A stretch of DNA of 64,000 nucleotides. Origin: Nocardioides scoriae. Its GTDB lineage: Bacteria; Actinomycetota; Actinomycetes; Propionibacteriales; Nocardioidaceae. Location of the stretch: contig NZ_LT629757.1 of NCBI RefSeq assembly GCF_900104965.1, positions 3,596,001 to 3,660,000 of the forward strand, given 5' to 3'. A model generated the notes under the pieces. The model did not search any database. It was given only the letters and a program-made list of their open reading frames with translations, and was not told the origin of the DNA. Numbering within the stretch: the first letter of the stretch is position 1; the number at the start of each line of letters is the position of its first letter. The position numbers were made by a program, and so were the translations under genes. Shown in pieces: positions 17,942 through 26,396 of this stretch.

Positions 17942-18592
17942 TCAGGCCTCGGGCGTCCAGATCTTCTTGGCGACCAGCAGGCCGTCGCCGACGGGCAGCA
18001 GCGCCGGCACCAGCGACTCGTGCTCGAGCACGGTGCGGCCGAGCTCGCGGATGGCCACCGTCTCGGGGTCGCGCTGCGCGGGGTCGGCGACCTTGTCGTG
18101 CCACAGCGCGTTGTCGAAGGCCACCACGCCGCCGGGACGGAGCAGGCGCACCGCCTCGGTGAGGTAGTCGGCGTACTCCTGCTTGTCGCCGTCGCAGAAC
18201 ACCAGGTCGTAGTGGCCGTCGGTCAGCCGGGGCAGCACCTCGAGCGCCGAGCCCGGGATCAGCCGGACCCGCTGCGAGGCGATGCCGGCCTCGACGAACC
18301 CCTTGCGGGCCAGCCGCTGGTGCTCGGCCTCGGTGTCGACCGTGGTGAGGACGCCGTCGGGCCGCATGCCGCGCAGCAGCCACAGGCCCGAGACGCCGGT
18401 GCCGGTGCCGATCTCGACGACCGAGCGGGCCTCCAGCAGCGAGGCGATGAAGCCCAGCGCGGCGCCCCCGCCGCTGCCGATGGCGGTGACGCCGACCTCG
18501 TCCGCGCGGGCGCGGGCGGCGGCGATCACCTCGTCCTCGGGCACGAACTCCTCGGCGTAGGTCCAGCTCTGGGGCTTCAGCGGCGTGACGAT
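17942..18592 (-). CDS. O-methyltransferase with non-canonical start
   Basis: About 216 aa, O-methyltransferase family 3 (catechol/caffeoyl-CoA type). Motifs: VVEIGTGTGVSGLWLLRGM (SAM site), LTTVDTEAEHQ, DLVFCDGDKQEYADYL and GGVVAFDNALWHDKV. The conserved N-terminal segment KPQSWTYAEEFVPED must be translated, yet no ATG, GTG or TTG occurs in frame between it and the divergent sigE gene. An AGGAG ribosome site at 18603-18599 lies six bases before an ATC codon at 18592-18590, so I set the start there. GTC at 18589 or CTG at 18580 are alternatives. The gene is divergent from sigE, as in M. tuberculosis (Rv1220c, from memory). Confidence 0.82.
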   Translation of the reverse strand: MVTPLKPQSWTYAEEFVPEDEVIAAARARADEVGVTAIGSGGGAALGFIASLLEARSVVEIGTGTGVSGLWLLRGMRPDGVLTTVDTEAEHQRLARKGFVEAGIASQRVRLIPGSALEVLPRLTDGHYDLVFCDGDKQEYADYLTEAVRLLRPGGVVAFDNALWHDKVADPAQRDPETVAIRELGRTVLEHESLVPALLPVGDGLLVAKKIWTPEA

Positions 18593-18720
18593 GACGGTCT
18601 CCTGACGTGTGGTGCGTGCGGGTGAGACCCTACCGCCCGCGAGCCGGCCTCCCCGACCTCCGTCCGACCCGGGCGCCGGACCCTGGGCAGCTTGACGGCG
18701 CTTGCTCAGGCCCGTCTCAG

Positions 18721-18738
18721 CAACGCTGCCTAGCGTTG
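18721..18738. promoter_or_regulatory. inverted repeat just upstream of sigE
   Basis: CAACGCT-GCCT-AGCGTTG is a perfect 7-bp inverted repeat ending four bases before the sigE ATG. It may be an operator or a 5' hairpin that affects sigE translation. No matching regulator can be named. Confidence 0.4.
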
Positions 18739-18742
18739 ACCC

Positions 18743-19372
18743 ATGGTGACCCCCCCGCCCCCCGCCCTCGCCGTCGAGACGCCCGCGGACGCGCTCGACG
18801 AGACGAGCTGGGAGCAGATCGTCCACGACCACTTCGCGCGGGTGTACCGGCTGGCCTACCGCCTCACGGGCAACGGCCACGACGCGGAGGACCTCACCCA
18901 GGAGGTCTTCGTGCGGGTCTTCCGGTCGTTGCACACCTACACGCCCGGCACCATGGAGGGCTGGCTCCACCGGATCACCACCAACCTGTTCCTCGACCAG
19001 GCCCGGCGCAAGCAGCGGATCCGCTTCGACGCCCTCACCGACGAGGCGGCCCACCGGCTGCCGAGCCGGCTGCCCACGCCCGAGGTGGCGCAGGCCGACC
19101 GGATGTTCGACGCCGACGTCGAGCAGGCGCTCGGCTCGCTGTCGCCGGAGTTCCGCGCCGCCGTGGTGCTGTGCGACGTGGAGGGGCTGACCTACGAGGA
19201 GATCGCCGACGTCCTGGGCCTCAAGCTCGGCACCGTGCGCTCGCGCATCCACCGGGGCCGCGCCCAGCTGCGCAAGGCCCTGGCCCACCGCGCGCCCCGT
19301 CCGGGCAGCACCCGCATCGCCGGCCCGCTGCTGCGCCAGCCGGTCGTCGCGGGCGCCGGTCGGCTGCGGTGA
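18743..19372 (+). CDS. sigE: ECF sigma factor SigE
   Basis: A 209-aa extracytoplasmic-function sigma factor. Region 2 contains [20 protein letters not shown] and [17 protein letters not shown]; region 4 contains [20 protein letters not shown] and [20 protein letters not shown]. Both are typical of the SigE branch. It directs RNA polymerase to envelope-stress and heat-shock genes and is held inactive by the RseA-type anti-sigma factor encoded immediately downstream (1-bp overlap). The order sigE-rseA-htrA with tatB nearby matches the mycobacterial sigE locus. A perfect 18-bp inverted repeat sits just before the ATG. Confidence 0.92.
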   Translation: MVTPPPPALAVETPADALDETSWEQIVHDHFARVYRLAYRLTGNGHDAEDLTQEVFVRVFRSLHTYTPGTMEGWLHRITTNLFLDQARRKQRIRFDALTDEAAHRLPSRLPTPEVAQADRMFDADVEQALGSLSPEFRAAVVLCDVEGLTYEEIADVLGLKLGTVRSRIHRGRAQLRKALAHRAPRPGSTRIAGPLLRQPVVAGAGRLR

Positions 19373-19869
19373 TGCTGTCGCTGAGCGGCCACCTCGGCGA
19401 CAAGGTCAGCGCCCTGGTCGACGGCCAGCTCGGTGCGGCCGAGGAGGAGCGCGCCTGGGCGCACGTGCTGGCGTGCCCCGGCTGTCGCCGCCTCGTGGAG
19501 CACGAGACCTGGACCAAGCAGGCGCTCGGGGCCTGGGCGACCCCGCAGCGGGCGGCCGCCGTGCCGAGCCCGCCGGCCGGCCTGCTGAGTGCTCCCGGCC
19601 CGTGGTCGGACTGGGCCGGCGTCGACCGCGAGGAGCGCCGCCCGCGCCGACGGCGCACGGTCGCCGTCGTGGGCGGCGGGGCGGTCGCGGCCTCGGTGAT
19701 CGGCCTGATGGCCGTCACCGGCACGCCCGGCCTGCGCGGCGACGTGCCGGTCCGGCCGTCGCCGGCGAGCATCCGCGGCGACCTCGCGCAGCGCGGGGGT
19801 GGCGTCGTCGGGACCCCGACCGGAGCCGAGCGGACCGCCACCACGGCATGGACGCGTAGGTCAAGATAG
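19372..19869 (+). CDS. zinc-binding anti-sigma factor (RseA-like)
   Basis: A 165-aa protein with the ZAS zinc motif His31-x3-Cys35-x2-Cys38 in AHVLACPGCRRLVEHE. Around residues 96-117 is a hydrophobic helix (VAVVGGGAVAASVIGLMAV), followed by a short extracytoplasmic tail. ZAS proteins bind region 4 of an ECF sigma factor and release it on oxidative or envelope stress. The ATG overlaps the sigE stop by one base. The transmembrane helix is plausible; mycobacterial RseA is described as a SigE anti-sigma factor degraded after stress. Confidence 0.87.
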   Translation: MLSLSGHLGDKVSALVDGQLGAAEEERAWAHVLACPGCRRLVEHETWTKQALGAWATPQRAAAVPSPPAGLLSAPGPWSDWAGVDREERRPRRRRTVAVVGGGAVAASVIGLMAVTGTPGLRGDVPVRPSPASIRGDLAQRGGGVVGTPTGAERTATTAWTRRSR

Positions 19870-19873
19870 GCGG

Positions 19874-21286
19874 GTGACCTCCGAGCGACCCGACGACGAG
19901 CCCACCGCCCCGCTGGCCCCGCCGCCGGGACGGCAGCCCGACCAGCAGGGTCCGCCGCCGTCGTGGGGCCAGCAGCCGCCGCCCCAGCAGGTCGGCCAGC
20001 AGGTCGGCCAGCCGGTCGGCCAGCCGGTGGGGCCGCAGCAGCAGCCCTACCCGTCGCCGACCCCGCCGTGGCCCGGGATCGGCCAGCCGCGGCCCGGCCA
20101 CCCGACCTTCCAGCAGCCCTACCTGCCCGGCCACCCCCAGCAGCCCCTGCCCTACGGGCCGCCCGAGCCCCCGCAGAGCGGCTCGGCGACCCCGGGACGC
20201 CGGCTGCCCCGGTGGACCTGGCCCGTGGTGGCGCTGCTGTCGCTGCTGCTGGGCGTGGTGGGCGGCCTCATCGGCGGCTCGCTCGTCGGCGGCGACACCA
20301 GCACGGTGGAGATCGAGCGCCGCACCGCCCAGCCGCTGCCCTCCGACAACGACAGCGTGGCCTCCGTGGCGGCCGAGGTGCTGCCCTCGACGGTGCAGAT
20401 CATCGCCGAGTCGGGCGGCACGAGCAGCTCGGGCTCCGCCCAGGGCGCCACCGGCTCGGGCTTCGTCTACGACCAGCAGGGCCACGTCATCACCAACAAC
20501 CACGTCGTGGCCGAGGCGGCCAAGGCCGGTGGCCGCATCCAGGTCGTCGACCAGGACGGCAACCGCTCGCGCGCCACCGTGGTGGGTCGCAGCACCGTCT
20601 ACGACATCGCCGTGCTCCGCTCCGAGGGCGCCAAGGAGCTCACGCCTGCCGCCGTCGGGTCGGCCGAGCAGATGCGCGTCGGCGAGACCGTGGTCGCCAT
20701 CGGGTCGCCGCTGGGGCTGGCCGCGACCGTCACCTCCGGCATCATCAGCGCCGTCAACCGCCCGGTCACCACCGGCCAGGGCGAGGGCGACAGCTCCTAC
20801 ATCAACGCCGTCCAGACCGACGCCGCCATCAACCCCGGCAACTCGGGCGGTCCGCTGGTCAACCTGCAGGGCCAGGTCGTGGGGGTCAACTCCGCGATCG
20901 CCTCGCTGGGCTCGTCGCTCACCAGCGACCAGGGCGGCAACATCGGCGTGGGCTTCGCGATCCCCATCGAGCAGGTCGAGGTGACCGCGACGCAGATCCT
21001 CAAGACCGGCAAGGCGCAGTACCCCGTGATCGGCGCCAACGTCCGCGGCACCGACAGCCTCGACGGCGCCCGCGTGGAGTCCATCTCCCCGGGGTCGCCC
21101 GCGGCCCGCTCCGACCTCGAGGTCGGTGACGTCGTGCGCCGCGTCGACGACCAGCCCGTCACCACCTCGATCGACGTCGTGGTGGCCGTGCGGTCCCACG
21201 TCCCGGGGGAGAAGGTGACGCTCACCATCGAGCGCGACGGCCGCACCCAGGAGGTCGAGGTCGGGCTCGACGCCAAGACGGGCTGA
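19874..21286 (+). CDS. htrA: membrane-anchored HtrA-type serine protease
   Basis: A 470-aa protein. Residues 1-110 are a cytoplasmic Pro/Gln-rich tail, 113-137 a membrane anchor, and about 160-365 a trypsin-like protease domain with catalytic His210 (ITNNHVV), Asp244 (YDIAVLRS) and Ser324 (NPGNSGGPLV). A PDZ domain follows at about 375-465 (ARVESISPGSPAARSDLEVG). HtrA proteases degrade or refold damaged envelope proteins. It sits four bases after the anti-sigma gene and completes the sigE-rseA-htrA stress operon. The GTG at 19874 is used. The tail carries four 12-bp tandem repeats. Confidence 0.92.
   Translation: MTSERPDDEPTAPLAPPPGRQPDQQGPPPSWGQQPPPQQVGQQVGQPVGQPVGPQQQPYPSPTPPWPGIGQPRPGHPTFQQPYLPGHPQQPLPYGPPEPPQSGSATPGRRLPRWTWPVVALLSLLLGVVGGLIGGSLVGGDTSTVEIERRTAQPLPSDNDSVASVAAEVLPSTVQIIAESGGTSSSGSAQGATGSGFVYDQQGHVITNNHVVAEAAKAGGRIQVVDQDGNRSRATVVGRSTVYDIAVLRSEGAKELTPAAVGSAEQMRVGETVVAIGSPLGLAATVTSGIISAVNRPVTTGQGEGDSSYINAVQTDAAINPGNSGGPLVNLQGQVVGVNSAIASLGSSLTSDQGGNIGVGFAIPIEQVEVTATQILKTGKAQYPVIGANVRGTDSLDGARVESISPGSPAARSDLEVGDVVRRVDDQPVTTSIDVVVAVRSHVPGEKVTLTIERDGRTQEVEVGLDAKTG
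19988..20035 (+). repeat. four 12-bp tandem repeats in htrA
   Basis: Four in-frame copies of a 12-bp unit (CAGGTCGGCCAG, CAGGTCGGCCAG, CCGGTCGGCCAG, then a diverged CCGGTGGGGCCG) encode a QVGQ/PVGQ-type repeat in the cytoplasmic tail of HtrA. The unit keeps the reading frame, so copy number could vary between strains. Confidence 0.7.
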
Positions 21287-21301
21287 GCGGCGGTTTCCCT
21301 G

Positions 21302-21333
21302 TTCAAATCTCGCTAAACAGGCATACTGGACAC
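21302..21333 (+). promoter_or_regulatory. AT-rich promoter-like patch
   Basis: TTCAAA at 21302 and CATACT at 21322 sit in an unusually AT-rich patch. The -10-like element ends seven bases before the ATG at 21334, so the transcript could be leaderless. The spacing between the two boxes (14 bp) is short, so the assignment is weak. Confidence 0.35.
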
Positions 21334-21663
21334 ATGCGAGATGATCGACAGGCCGTCGCGACCCGGTTGGGCCTCGCCCACGGTCGTCGCGAGCGCCGCT
21401 GGACGACGATCGTCGACGGCGTCCTCGTGGTGGCCGTCGTCGCCTGGCTCGCGACGGCGCTGACGGCGTACGGCCAGGACCACCACGCGACCCGGTGGGC
21501 GCTCAGCCTGCTGCTCCTCGCCTTCGCGGTGCACCGGGTGGTGCTCCTCGCCGAGCGTCTCCGGAGCCGCGGCCGCGACACCGGCGTGGGCCACGCGACG
21601 GTCACCGCGGTGGGTGCGGCCAGGCGCCCGGTGGCCCGGGCCGGTCGCTCGCACGCCGCCTGA
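21334..21663 (+). CDS. small two-helix membrane protein
   Basis: A 109-aa protein with two hydrophobic helices (TIVDGVLVVAVVAWLATALTA and WALSLLLLAFAVHRVVLLA) and basic ends, so probably an inner-membrane protein with both ends in the cytoplasm. No family is recognised. It lies between htrA and the convergent tatB gene, a place where the mycobacterial sigE locus has no equivalent that I recall. The ATG at 21334 follows an AT-rich promoter-like patch and may be translated without a leader, as no clear ribosome site is seen. Confidence 0.6.
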   Translation: MRDDRQAVATRLGLAHGRRERRWTTIVDGVLVVAVVAWLATALTAYGQDHHATRWALSLLLLAFAVHRVVLLAERLRSRGRDTGVGHATVTAVGAARRPVARAGRSHAA

Positions 21664-21679
21664 GCGACCAGCGGTCCGC

Positions 21680-22021
21680 TCAGGTCGCCTCGGCGTCGTA
21701 CGGCGGCCGCTCGCCCTGCGCGAGGACGTCCTCGGCGGGCGCGAGGCCACGACGCTGCGCGGGCGCGTCGTCGTCGTCCTCCATGGCCTCGAGGATGTGC
21801 TTGCGGATCGCGACGCGTGGGTCGAGGTCGGTCAGCTTGAGGTCGGCGTACTCCGGTCCCAGCTCCTCGCGGAGCTGGTTCTGCGCGCTGTTGGCCAGAT
21901 TGCGGACCTGGCGCACCATCCGGCCCGCCTGGCGGGCGAACTCGGGCAGGCGCTCGGGACCGAAGACGAAGATCGCGACCAGCATGATGACCGCGAGCTC
22001 CGGCAGCCCGATCCCGAACAC
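21680..22021 (-). CDS. tatB: Sec-independent translocase subunit TatB
   Basis: A 113-aa protein with the TatA/B hallmark: a short N-terminal membrane helix (IGLPELAVIMLVAIFVFG), the FGPERLPE hinge, and an amphipathic helix (FARQAGRMVRQVRNLANSAQ) followed by an acidic tail. TatB binds twin-arginine signal peptides with TatC. The start is a GTG. Its place next to htrA and mrp is the standard actinobacterial arrangement; tatA and tatC are not in the window. It follows mrp on the same strand with only a few bases between them. Confidence 0.92.
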   Translation of the reverse strand: MFGIGLPELAVIMLVAIFVFGPERLPEFARQAGRMVRQVRNLANSAQNQLREELGPEYADLKLTDLDPRVAIRKHILEAMEDDDDAPAQRRGLAPAEDVLAQGERPPYDAEAT

Positions 22022-22027
22022 CGCAGG

Positions 22028-23191
22028 TCAGCCCTTCGCGGTGGGGCTCAGGCCGAGCTGCATGCCGGCCAGTCCGCGGCCCCGGGCCGAGAGGTCGGTG
22101 GCGATCTTGCGCATCACCACGGCGCCGGGCGCGGTCGGGTCGGACTCGACGATGGGCTTGCCCACGTCGCCGCCCTCGCGCAGGCTCACGTCGATCGGGA
22201 TGGTGCCGAGCAGCGGCACGTCGTAGCCGAAGCGGCTGCCGAGCGTGCTGGCCACCCGGGCGCCGCCGCCGGCGCCGAAGATCTCGAGGCGGTGCTCGAC
22301 GCCCTCGGCCTCGCAGTGGGGGCAGGGCAGCCAGGACATGTTCTCCACGACGCCGATGACGCGCTGGTGCATCATCGAGGCCATCGTGCCGGCGCGCTCG
22401 GCGACCTCGGTGGCGGCGTCCTGCGGGGTGGTCACCACGACCACCTCGGCGCTGGGCAGGTGCTGGCCCAGCGAGATGGCGACGTCGCCGGTGCCGGGCG
22501 GCAGGTCGAGCAGGAGCACGTCGAGGTCGCCCCAGTAGACGTCGGCGAGCATCTGCACCAGCGCCCGGTCGAGCATCGGGCCACGCCAGGCGACGACCTG
22601 GTCGCGCCGCGGCTTGAGCATGCCGATGCTGATCACCGAGACGCCGCTGGGCGTGGGGACCGGCATGATCAGGTCCTCGACCTGGGTGGGCCGGGTGTCG
22701 GCCACGCCGAGCATGGCGGGGACCGAGTGGCCGTAGATGTCGGCGTCGACGATGCCGACCTTGAGGCCCTGCTGGGCCATCGCGACGGCGAGGTTGACCG
22801 TCACCGACGACTTGCCGACGCCGCCCTTGCCGGAGGCGATCGCGATCACCTTGGTGAGCGAGCCGGGCAGGGCGAAGGGGATGTCGCGCTGGGCCTGGCC
22901 GCCGCGCAGCAGCTCCTGCAGCGAGGAGCGCTGCTCCGCGGTCATCACGCCCAGCTTGACGTCGACGCCGGTGACCCCGGCGATCGGCGAGACGTGGGAG
23001 GTCACGTCGCGGGTGATGGTGTCCTTGAGGGGGCAGCCGGAGACGGTGAGCAGCACGGTCACGGTCACCAGGCCGGTGTCGTCGACGGTGACGTCGTCGA
23101 GCATGCCGAGCTCGGTGATCGGGCGCTTGATCTCGGGGTCGTGGACCTTCGCGAGGGCAGCCCTGATCGAGGCGATGTCAGGGGAAGTCAT
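22028..23191 (-). CDS. mrp: Mrp/ApbC iron-sulfur carrier ATPase
   Basis: A 387-aa protein with an N-terminal MIP18/DUF59 domain (residues 1-95; VHDPEIKRPITELGM) and a ParA-like P-loop ATPase domain. The deviant Walker A is ASGKGGVGKSSVTVNLA, and a DADIYGHSVPAMLG segment follows. The Cys pair in LPCPHCEAEG is the expected bridging iron-sulfur ligand. Mrp proteins carry Fe-S clusters to target enzymes. It lies just upstream of tatB on the same strand, as in the M. tuberculosis sigE region. ATG start at 23191. Confidence 0.92.
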   Translation of the reverse strand: MTSPDIASIRAALAKVHDPEIKRPITELGMLDDVTVDDTGLVTVTVLLTVSGCPLKDTITRDVTSHVSPIAGVTGVDVKLGVMTAEQRSSLQELLRGGQAQRDIPFALPGSLTKVIAIASGKGGVGKSSVTVNLAVAMAQQGLKVGIVDADIYGHSVPAMLGVADTRPTQVEDLIMPVPTPSGVSVISIGMLKPRRDQVVAWRGPMLDRALVQMLADVYWGDLDVLLLDLPPGTGDVAISLGQHLPSAEVVVVTTPQDAATEVAERAGTMASMMHQRVIGVVENMSWLPCPHCEAEGVEHRLEIFGAGGGARVASTLGSRFGYDVPLLGTIPIDVSLREGGDVGKPIVESDPTAPGAVVMRKIATDLSARGRGLAGMQLGLSPTAKG

Positions 23192-23210
23192 GGCGCCAGC
23201 CTACGTCGCG

Positions 23211-23789
23211 TCACGAGTCGTCCTCCGCCGAGTCGTCGTCCTCGTCGGCCTGCAGCTCCTCGACCAGGTTGCGCAGCTCCGAGCGCATGAAGTCGCGGGT
23301 GGCGACCTCGCCGACGGCCATCCGCAGCGAGGCCACCTCGCGGGCCAGGAACTCCATGTCGGCGTGGGCGCGGGCGTTGGCCTGGCGGTCCTGCTCGTTG
23401 ACCACCCGGTCGCGGACCTCCTGCCGGTTCTGCGCGAGCAGGATCAGCGGCGCGGCGTACGACGCCTGGAGGCTGAGCATCAGGGTGAGGAAGATGAAGG
23501 GGTACTCGTCGAAGCGCAGCGACGCCGGGGCGACGAGGTTCCACGCCACCCAGAAGATGACGAAGCCGGTCATGTAGAGCAGGAAGCGCGCGGTGCCCAT
23601 GAAGCGGGCGAACTGCTCGGCGAAGATGCCGAAGGCGTCCTGGCGCACCTGGGGTCGCCGCACGATCGGGCGGCGCACGTCGGTCGGGGTGTCCAGCCGG
23701 GGCGTGCGGGCGTGCTCGGGGCGGCGGTCGGACCGCTTGTGGGGGTCGCCGCGCTTCTCGCGGTCGGTGCGCTTGTCCCGCTCGCTCAT
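23211..23789 (-). CDS. DUF1003 membrane protein
   Basis: A 192-aa protein. After a basic N-terminus rich in Arg and Lys (residues 1-45) come two membrane helices of the DUF1003 family (FLLYMTGFVIFWVAWNLVA, and FIFLTLMLSLQASYAAPLIL ahead of LAQNRQEVRDR). A long C-terminal helix (residues 125-170) ends in an acidic run. Family members are predicted cyclic-nucleotide-domain-associated or channel-like proteins without a settled role. Its ATG overlaps the stop of the CBS-domain gene by one base, so the two are coupled. Confidence 0.85.
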   Translation of the reverse strand: MSERDKRTDREKRGDPHKRSDRRPEHARTPRLDTPTDVRRPIVRRPQVRQDAFGIFAEQFARFMGTARFLLYMTGFVIFWVAWNLVAPASLRFDEYPFIFLTLMLSLQASYAAPLILLAQNRQEVRDRVVNEQDRQANARAHADMEFLAREVASLRMAVGEVATRDFMRSELRNLVEELQADEDDDSAEDDS

Positions 23790-25042
23790 CACCGTGCGCT
23801 CCGTCCGGCGTTGCGGTCGCGCCAGCCCTCGGGCAGCAGGTGGTCGAGCAGGTCGTCGACGGTGACCGTGCCGAGCAGCCGGCCCTCGTCGTCGACGACC
23901 GGGGCCGCGACCAGGTTGTACGTCGCGAGGAAGGTCGCGACGTCCTCCAGGCTGGCGCCCGCCCGCAGGTAGTCGATGTCGGTGTCGAGGGCGCCCGCCA
24001 CCAGCGAGGACGGCGGCTCGCGCAGCAGCCGCTGGATGTGGGCGATGCCGAGCAGCTTGCCGGTCGGCGTCTCGAGCGGGGCGCGGCAGACGTAGACCAG
24101 CGCGGCCAGCGACGGGGTCAGGTCCTCGTTGCGGACCCGGGCCAGCGCCTCGGCGACGGTCGCGTCGGGCGGCAGGATCACCGGCTCGGGCGTCATCATG
24201 CCGCCGGCGGTCTCCTGGCCGTAGACCATCAGCCGGCGCACCGACGCCGCGTCCTCGGACTCCATCAGGCCCAGCAGGGTCTGCGCGGTCTCGGGCGGCA
24301 GCTCGGCGATCAGGTCGGCGGCGTCGTCGGCCGACATCTCCTCGAGGATGTCGGCGGCGCGCTCGGAGTCGAGCCGCTCGAGGATCTCGACCTGGTCCTC
24401 CTCGGGGAGCTCCTCGAGCACCTGCGCCAGCCGCTCGTCGTCGAGGGCCGCGACCACCTGCGTGCGCCGCTCCGGGGTCAGGTCGTGGATCACGCTCGCC
24501 GCGTCGGCCGGTCGCAGGTCGGCCAGGGAGGCGGCGAGGTGCTCGGCGCCCTGGGTCGAGGAGCGCTCGTGGAGGCCCTCGACGTCGTCCCACTCCACGA
24601 CGTGGGTCTGGGAGCGGCGGCGGAAGCCCTTCGCGCCCTCGGTGATCGCCACCCGCGACAGCACCCAGTCGCGGGTGCGCAGCTGCTCCATCGCGACGTC
24701 GAACACGGTGCCCTGCACGCCGCTGCTGCGGACCGTGACCGGGCGGTCGAGCATCTGGGCGATGACGAGCGTCTCGGTGGAGCGCTTCTCGAAGCGGCGC
24801 ATGTTGAGCAGCCCGGTGGTGATGACCTGGCCGGGGTCGATGCCGGTCACGCGGGTCATCGGCGCGAAGATCTGGCGGCGCCCGAAGACCTCCACCACGA
24901 GGCCGACCACGCGGGGCTGGCGGACGTCGGCCCGCAGCACCACCACGACGTCGCGCACCTTGCCGACCTGGTCGCCCGCGGGGTCGAACACCGGCAGTCC
25001 GGCCAGCCGGGCCGCGAAGACGCGCAGGGGAGTGGTGCTCAC
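23789..25042 (-). CDS. PRC-barrel/MgtE-N/CBS protein lacking a channel domain
   Basis: A 417-aa cytoplasmic protein. Residues 10-75 form a PRC-barrel-like segment (GDQVGKVRDVVVVL), about 155-290 an MgtE N-terminal superhelix (LADLRPADAASVIHDLTPE, then LEELPEEDQVEILERLDSER), and about 285-405 a pair of CBS domains (DATVAEALARVRNEDLTP, then GTVTVDDLLDHLLPEGW). In true MgtE magnesium channels these domains gate a membrane pore, but no transmembrane segments are present here. The gene is coupled to DUF1003, which supplies membrane helices and may be its partner. It starts with GTG at 25042. Confidence 0.85.
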   Translation of the reverse strand: MSTTPLRVFAARLAGLPVFDPAGDQVGKVRDVVVVLRADVRQPRVVGLVVEVFGRRQIFAPMTRVTGIDPGQVITTGLLNMRRFEKRSTETLVIAQMLDRPVTVRSSGVQGTVFDVAMEQLRTRDWVLSRVAITEGAKGFRRRSQTHVVEWDDVEGLHERSSTQGAEHLAASLADLRPADAASVIHDLTPERRTQVVAALDDERLAQVLEELPEEDQVEILERLDSERAADILEEMSADDAADLIAELPPETAQTLLGLMESEDAASVRRLMVYGQETAGGMMTPEPVILPPDATVAEALARVRNEDLTPSLAALVYVCRAPLETPTGKLLGIAHIQRLLREPPSSLVAGALDTDIDYLRAGASLEDVATFLATYNLVAAPVVDDEGRLLGTVTVDDLLDHLLPEGWRDRNAGRSAR

Positions 25043-25175
25043 GTGAGGGGAGCCTATACGCGTGGCGCAGTGCTGGCTGCGGAGTGAAATTGGTCATGGC
25101 AGCCCGACCTACTCTTGCGTAACGTCCCCCTCGCTCCGGCGCCCGGAGCGCTGCCGAGAGCGAAGGACCCCACGC

Positions 25176-26372
25176 ATGAGCCGCCTGTGCGAGACCGAAG
25201 GCCTCACCGACATCCAGGTCGAGATCCTCAAGGCGGTGCGGTCCTTCGTCGAGGCCAAGATCATCCCTGTCGCGACCGAGCTCGAGCACGCCGACGAGTA
25301 CCCCACCGAGATCGTCGAGGGCCTCAAGGAGCTCGGCATCTTCGGGCTGATGATCCCCGAGGAGTACGGCGGCCTGGGGGAGTCGCTGCTGACGTACGCC
25401 CTGGCCGTGGAGGAGATCGCCCGCGGCTGGATGAGCGTCTCGGGCGTCATCAACACCCACTTCATCGTGGCCTACATGCTGATGCACCACGGCACGCAGG
25501 AGCAGAAGGAGAAGTACCTCCCGCGGATGGCGACCGGCGAGGTGCGCGGGTCGTTCTCGATGTCGGAGCCCGGGCTGGGCTCGGACGTCTCGGCGATCTC
25601 GACCAAGGCCGTGCGCGAGGGTGACGGCTACTCGATCACCGGCCAGAAGATGTGGCTGACCAACGGCGGCTCGTCCAACCTGATCGCGGTGCTGGTCAGG
25701 ACCGACGAGGGCTCCGACAGCGTCTACAAGAACATGACGACCTTCCTGGTGGAGAAGGAGTCCGGCTTCGGCGAGACCGCGCAGGGCCTGACCATCCCCG
25801 GCAAGATCGACAAGATGGGCTACAAGGGCGTCGACACCACCGAGGCGATCTTCGAGGGACACCGGATCTCGGCCGACCAGGTCCTGGGTGGTGAGGCCGG
25901 GCGCGGCTTCTACCAGATGATGGACGGCGTCGAGGTGGGTCGCGTCAACGTCGCCGCCCGTGCCTGCGGCATCGCCAACCGCGCGTTCGAGCTGGGCATC
26001 TCCTACTCCCAGCAGCGCGAGACCTTCGGCAAGCCGATCAGCCAGCACCAGGCGATCCTGTTCCGGCTCGCGGAGATGGCGACCAAGGTCGAGGCCGCCC
26101 ACGCGATGATGGTCAAGGCCGCCCGCCTCAAGGACAAGGGCGAGCGCAACGACGTCGAGGCCGGCATGGCGAAGTACCTCGCCGCGGAGTACTGCAACGA
26201 GGTCGTCGAGGCGTCCTTCCGCATCCACGGCGGCTACGGCTACTCCAAGGAGTACGAGATCGAGCGCCTGTACCGCGAGGCGGCGTTCATGCTCATCGGC
26301 GAGGGCACGGCCGACATCCAGAAGATGATCATCGGCCGCAGCCTGCTCAAGGACTACGCGCTCAAGGGCTGA
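25176..26372 (+). CDS. acyl-CoA dehydrogenase
   Basis: A 398-aa FAD-dependent acyl-CoA dehydrogenase. Segments matching the family are SFSMSEPGLGSDVSAIST (FAD and substrate site), ITGQKMWLTNGGSSNLIAVL, YSQQRETFGKPISQHQAI (FAD dimer contact) and FRIHGGYGYSKEYEIERLYR. The catalytic base is probably the glutamate in IGEGTADIQKMIIGRSLL. The substrate is unclear; the last segment resembles the medium/short-chain branch. The ATG at 25176 sits in a 130-bp gap downstream of the divergent CBS gene and probably has its own promoter. Confidence 0.9.
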   Translation: MSRLCETEGLTDIQVEILKAVRSFVEAKIIPVATELEHADEYPTEIVEGLKELGIFGLMIPEEYGGLGESLLTYALAVEEIARGWMSVSGVINTHFIVAYMLMHHGTQEQKEKYLPRMATGEVRGSFSMSEPGLGSDVSAISTKAVREGDGYSITGQKMWLTNGGSSNLIAVLVRTDEGSDSVYKNMTTFLVEKESGFGETAQGLTIPGKIDKMGYKGVDTTEAIFEGHRISADQVLGGEAGRGFYQMMDGVEVGRVNVAARACGIANRAFELGISYSQQRETFGKPISQHQAILFRLAEMATKVEAAHAMMVKAARLKDKGERNDVEAGMAKYLAAEYCNEVVEASFRIHGGYGYSKEYEIERLYREAAFMLIGEGTADIQKMIIGRSLLKDYALKG

Positions 26373-26396
26373 GGCACCCGGCCCGCGCGAGCCTGC

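Noticed and set aside
25090-25115. TTGGTC and TACTCT as promoter of the acyl-CoA dehydrogenase gene
   Set aside because: The spacing is only 14 bp and neither box is strong, so I did not list it.
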